A DNA stretch of 39,808 bases from Microcoleus sp. FACHB-1515 (GTDB lineage Bacteria > Cyanobacteriota > Cyanobacteriia > Elainellales > Elainellaceae): positions 1-39,808 of the forward strand of contig NZ_JACJPO010000062.1 of the NCBI RefSeq assembly GCF_014696105.1, in the 5' to 3' direction. Below the pieces are notes generated by a model that had not been told where the DNA came from, did no database searches, and saw only the letters and a program-made list of their open reading frames with translations. A program made the position numbers and the translations under genes. Numbering within the stretch: position 1 is the first letter of the stretch; each line of letters starts with the position of its first letter. Below are positions 31,052 through 38,944 of this stretch, in pieces.

Positions 31052-31411
31052 TCAGTGCCCCATACCTTCGTGATCAGCGGCGTTAGGGGCTGATTGTTCT
31101 TGCGGGGCAAAGCTACTTCTATCTAGCTGTAAAATACTCATGCTCGATCGCCCGATACTCAATAATCCCATTGATACGGTTCCCACACTAACCAACCCCA
31201 TTGAAACCAATCCCATTGAAATTACTCCCATTGGGGCTAACCCAATAGAAATTAATCCGTGCGGAATTGCGCCGATCGAAATAATTCCGTGCGGCGATAC
31301 TCCAATCGAAAATATACCGTCGTGCGGAGCGATGCCGATCGACACAAGCTTTAGGCGCTTTTTGCTTTCTTGCATGTAAATTGTGCTGAGATTTTGTAGG
31401 TCATCAAGCAT
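31052..31411 (-). CDS. Octapeptide-repeat protein (ISIG-x-x-P/M-H/M-G)
   Basis: Residues about 26-95 are a continuous repeat of eight: VSIGIAPHDG, FSIGVSPHG, ISIGAIPHG, LISIGLAPMG, VISMGLVSMG and so on, about nine units. This regular pattern should form a beta-solenoid-like stack. The C-terminus has Ser/Gln and HEGMGH. A promoter -10 TATAAT (31422-31427, minus) lies just upstream, so the longer frame to 31534 is unlikely; the ATG at 31411 would be leaderless and the ATG at 31375 is an alternative. It is divergent from the DUF305 gene. Its His/Met content is suggestive of metal handling, by inference only. Confidence 0.6.
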   Translation of the reverse strand: MLDDLQNLSTIYMQESKKRLKLVSIGIAPHDGIFSIGVSPHGIISIGAIPHGLISIGLAPMGVISMGLVSMGLVSVGTVSMGLLSIGRSSMSILQLDRSSFAPQEQSAPNAADHEGMGH

Positions 31412-31421
31412 AAACCAGCAA

Positions 31422-31427
31422 ATTATA
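31422..31427 (-). promoter_or_regulatory. -10 box TATAAT of the octapeptide-repeat gene
   Basis: Exact TATAAT on the minus strand; a weak TTACAG lies 16 bases upstream as -35. A transcript would begin about 31412-31416, which argues for a start codon at 31411 or 31375. Confidence 0.45.
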
Positions 31428-31539
31428 CTTGTCAAAAGACAAGCTGTAAAACCTAGTGAATTCACTTTGAAACTTAACCGGATAGCAAAGAAGACGGATG
31501 AATAGTGAGATGGAAATTCAAAGGCAACTGTCACTCAAA

Positions 31540-32232
31540 ATGATGAAATTTAAGCAGCCGCTACTGATGGTAGTTTTGGGTAGTATTGCCGCCCTGTTGT
31601 CGACTAGCATTACTGCCTGTACCAGTTCATCTTCCAACCCTCAATCTGATAGTTCGGAACAAGCTTCTCCCGCGATCGAAAGTCCAATAGTTGGAATGGA
31701 TCATAGTTCCGAAACGTCACTGGATAGCATAAGCCATAATACCGATTTAGGGCCGAAAGATAAATCTTTTGATCTGCGGTTTATCGATGCAATGACTCCT
31801 CATCACGAAAAAACAGTGAGGATGGCGCAAGAGGCGTTGCAAAAGTCAGACCGCCCGGAGATCAAGCAGTTTGCTCAAACCTTGATGAACGAGCAAGCGC
31901 GAGAAATTGCTCAAATGCAAGTATGGCGGGTTAATTGGTACTCAGCGGCGGGCGATACCCACGTGATGTACGACGCCAAGACGGGGCAAACCGTCCCGAT
32001 GCCCGCAGCAATGACAACCAATGAAGCATTAGGAGATGCGGATGAGCAGTTTGATCTGCGGCTAATTAATGCACTCATTCCGCATTTTGAGGGCGGCATT
32101 GAGATGGCGAAACAGGTATTGCAAAACAGCGATCGCCCGGAAATGAAGCAGCTTGCTCAAGCAATTATCGACAGTCAGCAACAGGAACTCGATCGACTGC
32201 GCGAGTGGAAACAGCAATGGTACGGACAGTAA
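31540..32232 (+). CDS. DUF305 lipoprotein with two four-helix domains (CopM-like)
   Basis: From the ATG at 31540 (230 aa) it opens with a lipoprotein signal: MMKFKQPLLMVVLGSIAALL, then lipobox STSITAC. Two DUF305 units follow: FDLRFIDAMTPHHEKTVRMA and FDLRLINALIPHFEGGIEMA, each with a helical second half (SDRPEIKQFAQTLM and SDRPEMKQLAQAII). The DUF305 proteins include copper-binding CopM of Synechocystis. The first unit keeps HH, the second has HF, so metal binding may differ. The frame extends to an ATG at 31498; neither start has a convincing ribosome binding site. Confidence 0.82.
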   Translation: MMKFKQPLLMVVLGSIAALLSTSITACTSSSSNPQSDSSEQASPAIESPIVGMDHSSETSLDSISHNTDLGPKDKSFDLRFIDAMTPHHEKTVRMAQEALQKSDRPEIKQFAQTLMNEQAREIAQMQVWRVNWYSAAGDTHVMYDAKTGQTVPMPAAMTTNEALGDADEQFDLRLINALIPHFEGGIEMAKQVLQNSDRPEMKQLAQAIIDSQQQELDRLREWKQQWYGQ

Positions 32233-32303
32233 ACTGTTCGAGTAATCATAATTGGATTGTTTAAATATCCTCTTGCCAGTTGAGCCAATTTAGTGTTGAA
32301 TAA

Positions 32304-33053
32304 ATGGGCGAAATTAAGCTGAATTGGCATATGGGTGCTAAAAGTAGTTTGTGCTTCAAAGCTGTGCTGATCGTTGCTGGGTTGAGCTTTTTATCTGCAA
32401 CGGCGATCGCTCAAAAAGAAACAGTAGCAGCAATTCAATCAAGGCTCAGTTTTGATGCACCTCCAGAGGCGAGCGCTCCACTCGAATCGCGTTTAGAAGA
32501 ACAGGCAACCGACACGCTAACCATTACTGCGCCAACGTCAATTGCCCAAGTTCAACCGGATCAGGTTGCCCCAAATCTATGGCAAAACGCTTCTTTTCCG
32601 GTTGAAAACTTTCAAGCTTACACTTCTGCTTTTGGCTATCGAGTTGCACCCGATGGCAGAGCGTCTGAAGAATTTCACTATGGTTTGGATATGGCGGCTC
32701 CCGAAGGCAGTTCTATTCGCAATTGGTGGACAGGTGAAGTCTTGGAAGTTTCAGACAATACCGCTTGTGGAACTTCGATCGTGGTGCAATCTGGCAGTTG
32801 GACAGCGAAATATTGCCACATGCAAGGCAATGTTGAATCAGGCAATGATGGACGTTATTTACGCAGCGGTGGCTTCAATATTCGGGAGGGTCAACCGATT
32901 TCAGCAGGAGAACCGATGGGTCGAGTGGGCATGACGGGTCGCACAACTGGCCCGCACCTGCATTGGACGCTTAAATATAACGATAGCTACGTCAATCCTG
33001 CTTACGTGCTAAGAGCAATGTATCAGGCTCAACAAGCCCAAGCTGTGCGATAA
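32304..33053 (+). CDS. M23 (LytM) family metallopeptidase, secreted
   Basis: This 249-aa protein has a signal peptide (KAVLIVAGLSFLSATAIAQ) and a C-terminal M23 domain. Zinc ligands are in HYGLDMAAP (H-x3-D) and HLHW (HxH), with GRVGMTGRTTGPHLHW between and after. M23 enzymes cut peptidoglycan cross-links or act as LytM-type regulators. The ATG at 32304 has no clear ribosome binding site; an alternative is 32331. It lies between the DUF305 gene and a second M23 gene on the opposite strand. The stop TAA starts a small palindrome shared with 34420-34435. Confidence 0.85.
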   Translation: MGEIKLNWHMGAKSSLCFKAVLIVAGLSFLSATAIAQKETVAAIQSRLSFDAPPEASAPLESRLEEQATDTLTITAPTSIAQVQPDQVAPNLWQNASFPVENFQAYTSAFGYRVAPDGRASEEFHYGLDMAAPEGSSIRNWWTGEVLEVSDNTACGTSIVVQSGSWTAKYCHMQGNVESGNDGRYLRSGGFNIREGQPISAGEPMGRVGMTGRTTGPHLHWTLKYNDSYVNPAYVLRAMYQAQQAQAVR

Positions 33054-33066
33054 CGCCTCGGTGTTA
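33051..33066. repeat. Palindrome overlapping the M23 stop codon (TAACGCC-type)
   Basis: TAACGCCTCGGTGTTA: an imperfect stem containing the stop TAA. A near-identical palindrome TAACGCCGAGGCGTTA lies at 34420-34435 and carries the stop of the CDF gene. The two flank the second M23 gene. Confidence 0.5.
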
Positions 33067-33105
33067 GATGACATGATCGCTTTAGCCAAAAGTGCATAAC
33101 ACTTT

Positions 33106-34329
33106 TTAGCCGCGATCGTCTGCGGGTCGAGCCTGCGCCGTCTGCAATGCCTGAACAAGCTGGGCAAGAGAAGTTTCGAGCATCTGACCTGGATCAAGCG
33201 CTTGCCAGCCTTGATCGGTGAGTTCACGATATTCAAAGTGCAGGTGCGGACCAGTTGAGTACCCGGTACTGCCGACGCGCCCGATCACCTCGCCCTGATT
33301 CACCCATTGACCGGGCTGCACAAACAGTTCAGACATGTGCGGGTAAAGCGTTTGGGCAGTCGGCTGGCGGAAGCTGTCGCGATCACGAGCCTCTAAATCA
33401 TGATTCAACATGACTGTCAGACCGTAGCCGCCCATCCAGTCTGCACTTGCCACCTGTCCTGAATAAGCCGCCAAAACTGGAGTGCCCATCGGTGCGCCCA
33501 AATCTATGCCGCTGTGGAAGCGTCTAGTCCCTGCGATCGGATGAATGCGCCAGCCAAAGACCGAGGTAATCGCGGCAGGAATCGATAGTGGAAAAACCAT
33601 TGCCGTATTGTTATTGCCAATCCGTCCGGGCGGGCGGACGGTGAGATTGTAGAAGCGGTTGCCGCTGGCGGTTGCACTTGATGCGCTCATAGGACGAGTG
33701 CCGATCGAACGAGCGATCGCCCTTTGGCTGCGGCTCACAAGGCTGGGAATTCCTCCACTCGCGGTTGCAGTGCTGGCCGTTCCGCTAGCAACGGGAATGC
33801 GGCGATTCGCACAAACGCTATTGGGAACGCTGCTACCTTGAGAAAGCGCATATTGGCATCCGGTCGATCGCTCTGAGAGCATGATCGATCCGGGTCGCTG
33901 CTCGTCGCGCTGGGTTGCCCCGATGCTGTAGTCGGTCGTGTCGATGTAGGTGTTGGCACTGGGAGCCGGACGCGGAGCGGGTGCTTCAACTACAGGTGCA
34001 GGTGCAGGTGCTTCGCGGCGGGGGCGTTCGACCTGTTGCACAGGTGCGGGGCGGGGTGCTTCAATCGGGGCGATCGCTTCAGGGCGAGCGACTTCGGGCT
34101 GCGATCGCATCATGGGTTCAGGCGGCGCGGCAATGGGAGCAGGCGCGGCGGGAGCGAGCAAATCTTGAGCGCTGGGCACACTCGCAGCGGGATCAGCAAC
34201 TTGAGCAAAACTGACGCCGCTGCTAAGCAAGCTTAGCCCGCCTGCCAAGGCGATTCCTTGCAGCAGTTGCCGATAGGCTGAACGAGGAGCAAATAATTGA
34301 GCCGTGTGACGGGATGACATCATGAACAT
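33106..34329 (-). CDS. M23 (LytM) family metallopeptidase with long Pro/Ala linker
   Basis: This protein of about 407 aa has an N-terminal signal peptide (QLLQGIALAGGLSLLSSGVS), then a long Pro/Ala-rich linker (about 50-130; repeated PAP and EAPRPAP), then an M23 domain with RFHSGIDLGAP, GRVGSTGYSTGPHLHFEY and the HxH and H-x3-D zinc ligands. The linker should let it span the periplasm or wall. The ATG at 34329 has AGG about 6 bases upstream; the TTG at 34353 is unlikely. M23 enzymes hydrolyse or remodel peptidoglycan. It is on the opposite strand to the other M23 gene. Confidence 0.85.
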   Translation of the reverse strand: MFMMSSRHTAQLFAPRSAYRQLLQGIALAGGLSLLSSGVSFAQVADPAASVPSAQDLLAPAAPAPIAAPPEPMMRSQPEVARPEAIAPIEAPRPAPVQQVERPRREAPAPAPVVEAPAPRPAPSANTYIDTTDYSIGATQRDEQRPGSIMLSERSTGCQYALSQGSSVPNSVCANRRIPVASGTASTATASGGIPSLVSRSQRAIARSIGTRPMSASSATASGNRFYNLTVRPPGRIGNNNTAMVFPLSIPAAITSVFGWRIHPIAGTRRFHSGIDLGAPMGTPVLAAYSGQVASADWMGGYGLTVMLNHDLEARDRDSFRQPTAQTLYPHMSELFVQPGQWVNQGEVIGRVGSTGYSTGPHLHFEYRELTDQGWQALDPGQMLETSLAQLVQALQTAQARPADDRG

Positions 34330-34419
34330 CTGAGCCTGAAAGAGCAAGTGCAAGTGTGCCCGTAGGCAGCGAAGCGTGTCGCCAATAATGAAGGCGCAGG
34401 GCTTGAAATATCATAACTG

Positions 34420-34435
34420 TAACGCCGAGGCGTTA
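34420..34435. repeat. Perfect palindrome overlapping the CDF stop codon
   Basis: TAACGCC-GA-GGCGTTA; the minus-strand stop of the CDF gene (34433-34435) is its right end. Together with 33051-33066 it forms a pair of similar hairpins about 1.37 kb apart. No T-tract follows. Confidence 0.55.
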
Positions 34436-35335
34436 GACAACATTATCAGGTGTTAGCGCACAGGGAATTGCTGCATCTCCCAATTCAATTTGAATGGTGG
34501 GATGTTCGATGCTAAATCGATCGTGCAGGTCTCGATAAACTCGTGCTAAAAATTCATCGCCAGGATGACCGTTCGGCACCACCAAATGAGCCATTAATGC
34601 CGTTTCAGTTGTACTCATTGCCCAAATATGTAGATCGTGAACGCTTGCAACTTCAGGAAGCTCCCTGAGATAAGTCCGCACAGCTAACGGTTCAATTCCC
34701 GCAGGAACAGCATCCATAATTAGGCTGAGTGATTCTCGAAACAAGCGCCAAGTGCCAACGACAATCACAACTGTCACAATTAGGCTCACAACTGAATCAA
34801 CCCATAGCCATCCTGTCACCAGAATCGCGAAACCTGCGAGAACAACGCCGACGGATACGAGCGCATCTGCAACGAGGTGAAGAAATGCACCACGAATGTT
34901 CAAATCGCGTTTTCGTCCAGAGAGAAACATGAGGGCACTGCCAGTATTGATCACAATGCCGATCGCCGCAACAATGATTACAGTTGTTCCTTCAACCGCA
35001 GCAGGTTCACGCAGTCGTTGAATCGCTTCCCAGCCCAATCCACCTGACACCACAAGCAGAAAAACTGCATTTAAGAGTGCAGCTAAAATCGAAGAGCGTC
35101 TAAATCCAAACGTGCGGCGTGAAGTTGGCAAGCGGCGAACGAGCAAGCTGGCTATCCAAGCAAAAACGAGTCCCAAAACATCGCTCAAGTTATGACCCGC
35201 ATCTGCAATTAGGGCTAAAGAATTTGCTAAAACTCCGTAAACAGCTTCAATTACGACAAAGGTTGAATTGAGGGCAACACTGATAATAAAGGCGCGATTG
35301 TAATTGGCTGGCTGATGGTTGTGGCTGTGTGACAT
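34433..35335 (-). CDS. Cation diffusion facilitator (CDF) metal exporter
   Basis: This 300-aa protein has a His-rich N-terminus (MSHSHNH) and six membrane helices. The metal sites are in ADAGHNLSDVLG (helix 2) and HLVADALVSVG (helix 5), both H-x3-D, the form seen in Zn/Cd/Co exporters such as CzcD. A C-terminal cytoplasmic domain is present (LRELPEVASVHDLHIWAMST, then VVPNG and IEHPTIQIELGD). It would export divalent metal in exchange for protons. It is the last gene of the minus-strand metal operon, 29 bases after the CPBP gene. Confidence 0.92.
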   Translation of the reverse strand: MSHSHNHQPANYNRAFIISVALNSTFVVIEAVYGVLANSLALIADAGHNLSDVLGLVFAWIASLLVRRLPTSRRTFGFRRSSILAALLNAVFLLVVSGGLGWEAIQRLREPAAVEGTTVIIVAAIGIVINTGSALMFLSGRKRDLNIRGAFLHLVADALVSVGVVLAGFAILVTGWLWVDSVVSLIVTVVIVVGTWRLFRESLSLIMDAVPAGIEPLAVRTYLRELPEVASVHDLHIWAMSTTETALMAHLVVPNGHPGDEFLARVYRDLHDRFSIEHPTIQIELGDAAIPCALTPDNVV

Positions 35336-35364
35336 TGCTCAAATCCCATAGAGGTTGTTGATAG

Positions 35365-36183
35365 TTAATGTTTTGTTCCGCGAATTCCAAGGGCGATTAG
35401 TCCCAGGAAACCTAGACCCATAACTCCGGCCAGCGGATTTTGATCGATGCCTGTCACCCAAGTTGGCACTCGATCGGTGTAGACAATCCAATCTGTGACA
35501 TCAACGAGGTAATAGCCCCAGACCAGTCCGGCATGAAGTCCGATCGCAACGCCCAATCGATCGCCATATCGCTGCCTTGCCCAGCCTAAAGTCAGTCCCA
35601 GCAATAGCAGTCCGGGAAAGCTGGGCAGGGTTCGGACAATTTCTGCCCAGGGTTTGATGAAATGCACAGCCGCGTAGATTGTGCTGCTGATCCACAGGGC
35701 AACGCCATAGCCGTAGTCCAATCGGAATTCGTCCACCATCCAGCCGCGAAACAAAAGTTCTTCCGCAAAGCTCACGGCGATCGCCACCCCCAAACCCTCA
35801 AGCAGCGATCGAATCAGCGTCGGCGGCACTGCTTGCCAGGTCAACCAGCCAAACCATCCTTCCAGGCCAAACAGCGCGAAGATACTTGCAAATCCAAATA
35901 CCAAACTGATGATTAACTCCAGTTGATTGCGCGAGGTTGGCTTTAGACCATGCTCATAAAGCGGGTGCAACTGCTGATGGACGCGCCTACCCCAACGACG
36001 CAGTAGCCAAATAAACGCTGTGTAAAGAATTAGCAGCAAAGCAATCCCCACAGCGCTACTCGATCGCCAAATGAAATAGATTGGAGCGGCAATCGGCAAC
36101 CACAACAGCATCAGCATCAACACAAAAACGCTAAAGCGAATCGGGGCTGGATAACGCGCAATTTTTGAGCGTAAAAATGTCAT
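35365..36183 (-). CDS. CPBP-family intramembrane metalloprotease
   Basis: This 272-aa membrane protein has the CPBP (CAAX/bacteriocin-processing) motifs: FAEELLFRGWM (EExxxR), AAVHFIKPW (the second motif) and GLHAGLVWGYY (third motif). Several hydrophobic helices surround them. The ATG at 36183 overlaps the stop of the CDF-like gene (ATGA), so it is translationally coupled; a longer frame to 36294 is judged to be a shadow. CPBP proteases process membrane peptides or act as immunity proteins. Its place in a metal-efflux operon is unusual and its substrate unknown. Confidence 0.88.
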   Translation of the reverse strand: MTFLRSKIARYPAPIRFSVFVLMLMLLWLPIAAPIYFIWRSSSAVGIALLLILYTAFIWLLRRWGRRVHQQLHPLYEHGLKPTSRNQLELIISLVFGFASIFALFGLEGWFGWLTWQAVPPTLIRSLLEGLGVAIAVSFAEELLFRGWMVDEFRLDYGYGVALWISSTIYAAVHFIKPWAEIVRTLPSFPGLLLLGLTLGWARQRYGDRLGVAIGLHAGLVWGYYLVDVTDWIVYTDRVPTWVTGIDQNPLAGVMGLGFLGLIALGIRGTKH

Positions 36184-36842
36184 TCGATCGATTGAGTCCT
36201 TAGCAGTTGAAGTCCCGATCGCATCAAAACGAACGCATTGGCAATAATTAACACTGCAACTAGCAATCCGACCGCCGTATCCACCCAAAGCCACTGCAAG
36301 AAATACACGGCTAGAGCGGATAGTAGAACCGCGATCGCGCTGAAAATATCAGCAATTCCATGTAGATAAATTCCACGAATATTGAGGCTGTGATGGCTCT
36401 CTGGATGCAGCAAGCGAACGCAGTAAATATTAATAATTAAACTTAAAGCAGCAACGAGCATGGGTAGACCCGCTAGGAGTTGAGGCGTTTGCAGCCGCTG
36501 AATTGCTTCTTGAAAAATGAGCAGTGCGGTCGCGATTAAACTCAAGCCGTTGAGGACGGCAATTCCAGCTTCGACGCGCCGATAGGTTTGAGTCGAGCGC
36601 TGCATCACGCCCCGTCGCAGCAGCCGAATGATCAATAGTGTCAAGATTAAAGAAAAAACATCTGAGAATAAATGACCTGCGCCAGCTAATAGCGATAAAC
36701 TGTGACTCCAGATGCCAATTGCGAGTTCGACGAGAAACAGCGTCGATCGCAAACCGAGCACTAGCCAAAGGCACTGAGCTGGTATCGATTCAAGATCAGA
36801 GGGTTGTTTCAATTGCTCAACCTGCATCATGTCGATCGCCAT
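36180..36842 (-). CDS. CDF-like membrane protein lacking the cytoplasmic domain
   Basis: This 220-aa protein covers the six-helix CDF membrane part only. Helix 2 reads AGAGHLFSDVFSL, helix 5 HGIADIFSAI: both H-x3-D metal sites are kept, but the Asp before the His in helix 2 (ADAGH in the 34433 gene) is Gly. Helix 6 ends the protein where the cytoplasmic metal-sensing domain should begin (LRTQSIE then stop). It lies between the TPR gene and the CPBP gene, overlapping both. It could work alone, heterodimerise with the full CDF protein, or be a regulator. It is not a frameshift product, since the frame ends cleanly. Confidence 0.85.
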   Translation of the reverse strand: MAIDMMQVEQLKQPSDLESIPAQCLWLVLGLRSTLFLVELAIGIWSHSLSLLAGAGHLFSDVFSLILTLLIIRLLRRGVMQRSTQTYRRVEAGIAVLNGLSLIATALLIFQEAIQRLQTPQLLAGLPMLVAALSLIINIYCVRLLHPESHHSLNIRGIYLHGIADIFSAIAVLLSALAVYFLQWLWVDTAVGLLVAVLIIANAFVLMRSGLQLLRTQSIE

Positions 36843-37945
36843 TATCCCGATCCTTGCAAATTCCGCAATATCAGTTCAATTTGTTGAACGGCGTCTTGAT
36901 TTCCCTGCTGCTGAAAGAGGCTGTGGGCTTGTTCAAACGCAGCGATCGCTTCTGCCATGCGGCCTCGATCGCGCAGGGCAACGCCCAAGTGGTAGTAAGA
37001 ACTGGCATCTTGAGGAGCCAGCGCGATGACCTGCCGATGCTCCACGATCGCCATCAGCGTGTTTTGCTGCTCCATCAAGATATCGGCGATCGCTTTGCGT
37101 GCCTCCACGAGATCCGGCTGGAGTCTGACGGCCTGCTGATATGCCTGCAATGCTTCCTCCACGTTGCCTTGTGCCTGAAGAATGCTGCCGATTTGCAGCC
37201 GCACCATGCCATTGGCCGGGTCAAGCTGAGCGGCTTGCTCAAAGGCGGCGATCGCTTCAGCCACGTTGCCTTGACTCAACCAGGCAATCCCTAAGTTCAG
37301 TCGGGCGGTGGCATCACGTGGGGTAAGGGCGATGACCTGCTGAAAAATCTGAGTGGCTTCGGCCAGTTGCCCCTGCTGGATTAAAAGAATTCCCAGGGCT
37401 TGGTAGGCAATCGCGTTGGTCGGAGCGAGAGCGATCACCTGCCGAAACGCGGCGATCGCGCCGTCATAATCTTGCTGCCGCAACGCCACCACGCCCAGCC
37501 CTAGATACGCATTGACATTAGTTGCTTCTAGCTCGATCGTGCGGCGATAAGCAGCGGCGGCTCCGGCATTGTCTCCGGCATTCGCCAGACTGTAGGCATA
37601 AGCGTAGGAGTAAGCCGCGTTGCGAGTGTCGAGGGCGATTGCCTGCTGAAAAGCAGTGGCGGCGGCAGGAAAATTGCTTTGAATCGCTTCCAAATAGCCG
37701 ATCGCCGAAAAGATGCGGGGATTATCTGACGCTAAGCTGCTAGCGTGCTGATACAGCGCCAGTGCTTCCGAGAAACGGTTTGCGTCTACAAGGTTTCGAC
37801 CCCGTTGAAAAATGTCATTTAGCTCTCGATCGGCTTCTGGTTCGCTCAGGGTTTGACTCGCATCGTGTGCCCAAGCAGTCAGCGGTGCTGCCACACCTAA
37901 GAGACTTGCCGCGATCGCTCCGACGATGCTCTGCGCTATCCGCAT
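36842..37945 (-). CDS. Secreted tetratricopeptide-repeat protein
   Basis: This protein of about 367 aa has a signal peptide (AQSIVGAIAASLLGVAAPLT, then AWA) and about nine TPRs, for example IFSAIGYLEAIQSNFPAAAT, ALGILLIQQGQLAEATQIFQ and NLGIAWLSQGNVAEAIAAFE. TPRs bind protein partners, so a periplasmic scaffold is likely. The ATG at 37945 has AAGGTG 8 bases upstream, so it beats the GTG at 37954. The stop shares its final A with the ATG of the CDF-like gene (TAATG), so these are coupled. It lies in the metal operon behind the VKOR gene. Confidence 0.88.
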   Translation of the reverse strand: MRIAQSIVGAIAASLLGVAAPLTAWAHDASQTLSEPEADRELNDIFQRGRNLVDANRFSEALALYQHASSLASDNPRIFSAIGYLEAIQSNFPAAATAFQQAIALDTRNAAYSYAYAYSLANAGDNAGAAAAYRRTIELEATNVNAYLGLGVVALRQQDYDGAIAAFRQVIALAPTNAIAYQALGILLIQQGQLAEATQIFQQVIALTPRDATARLNLGIAWLSQGNVAEAIAAFEQAAQLDPANGMVRLQIGSILQAQGNVEEALQAYQQAVRLQPDLVEARKAIADILMEQQNTLMAIVEHRQVIALAPQDASSYYHLGVALRDRGRMAEAIAAFEQAHSLFQQQGNQDAVQQIELILRNLQGSG

Positions 37946-37985
37946 GATTTTCACACCTTGAGATTCACAATTCTTCGGGCTGATC

Positions 37986-38918
37986 TCACTGCGGCAGCGT
38001 TTCTAGCGAGTTGCGAAAGTTCCTATCTCCCTGATAGCCAGAGAGTTGTGCAAGCTCCTCCAGAGATTGGGTTCCTCTAACGGTTTGACCATTGACAACC
38101 CAGGTGGGAAAACCTTGGACGTTCGCCGCTTGGCAGCGAGCCATTTCGGTGTTGGGGGCGTCTTGGGCACACTCGACGTAGGGAATGAACTGCGCGGCTT
38201 CTCGCCCAAAAAGCTGCTTTTGATCGTGACAGTGCGGACACCAGTAAGCGCCGTAAAATACGGCTCCGATCGACTGGAGGTGCTTTGCCAGATTAATTTC
38301 TGCCGCACCCGATCGCGTCGTGATGTTGTAGCCGGGTGCCTGCTCAGCGGAAGACTGCGCGATCGCTGGGTTATTCACATTGGCATAAACGCCCAGTGTG
38401 CCGACTAGCACAATCACGCCAACGATCGCGCCGCTAAACAAAAGCTGCCCGACATCTTGCCAGTCGCGTCCAATCAGCGACAGGATGAACAAGCTTAGCG
38501 ACAAAAAGGCCGACGCAAGGCAATAAACGCAAACGGTTTTGATCTCAAATGCCAGTAGGTACATTAAGTAGCCGCTGAAGACCATCATTGAGGTGCTACC
38601 CAGAAATAGCAGCAGTCCGGTTGTGTTCTCAACCTTGGCTTGCAGGTCAGATTTCTTGTTAATTAGCAGTGGGGCGATCGCAAACGCAACCATGCTGAGA
38701 TAGGCCAGCAGACCGAACAGCGCCAGCGGCTGACCAAACACCGTTGCATACGGACTCGACAGCACAATGTCACAGCCGCTCGTCGGGCAAGCCGCTTCGT
38801 TGCCCGTAAATTTGGTGTAGGTCAAGTAGGCAGTGACGGCGGCTCCGATCGAGGCCAGTCCCGCAATCAGCAGGCGTGACCAGCGTTGAATCCAAGGGGT
38901 AGATCGTTGACGTGGCAT
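37986..38918 (-). CDS. VKOR-thioredoxin fusion disulfide-forming protein
   Basis: This 310-aa protein combines a vitamin K epoxide reductase domain of four or five membrane helices (C44, C49, and the CVYC pair C130-C133) with a periplasmic thioredoxin-like domain (WCPHC, C228 and C231, plus C251 and C263). VKOR oxidises the thioredoxin domain using quinone, making disulfides in exported proteins. The architecture is usual in cyanobacteria. It begins 26 bases after the P-type ATPase gene, and ends 40 bases before the TPR start. No strong ribosome binding site is evident. Confidence 0.93.
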   Translation of the reverse strand: MPRQRSTPWIQRWSRLLIAGLASIGAAVTAYLTYTKFTGNEAACPTSGCDIVLSSPYATVFGQPLALFGLLAYLSMVAFAIAPLLINKKSDLQAKVENTTGLLLFLGSTSMMVFSGYLMYLLAFEIKTVCVYCLASAFLSLSLFILSLIGRDWQDVGQLLFSGAIVGVIVLVGTLGVYANVNNPAIAQSSAEQAPGYNITTRSGAAEINLAKHLQSIGAVFYGAYWCPHCHDQKQLFGREAAQFIPYVECAQDAPNTEMARCQAANVQGFPTWVVNGQTVRGTQSLEELAQLSGYQGDRNFRNSLETLPQ

Positions 38919-38944
38919 GAGAAGGTTTTGTGTGAAATAAACGA

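Noticed and set aside
36638-37294. 218-aa plus-strand open frame
   Set aside because: Antisense to the CDF-like and TPR genes, which have clear family features.
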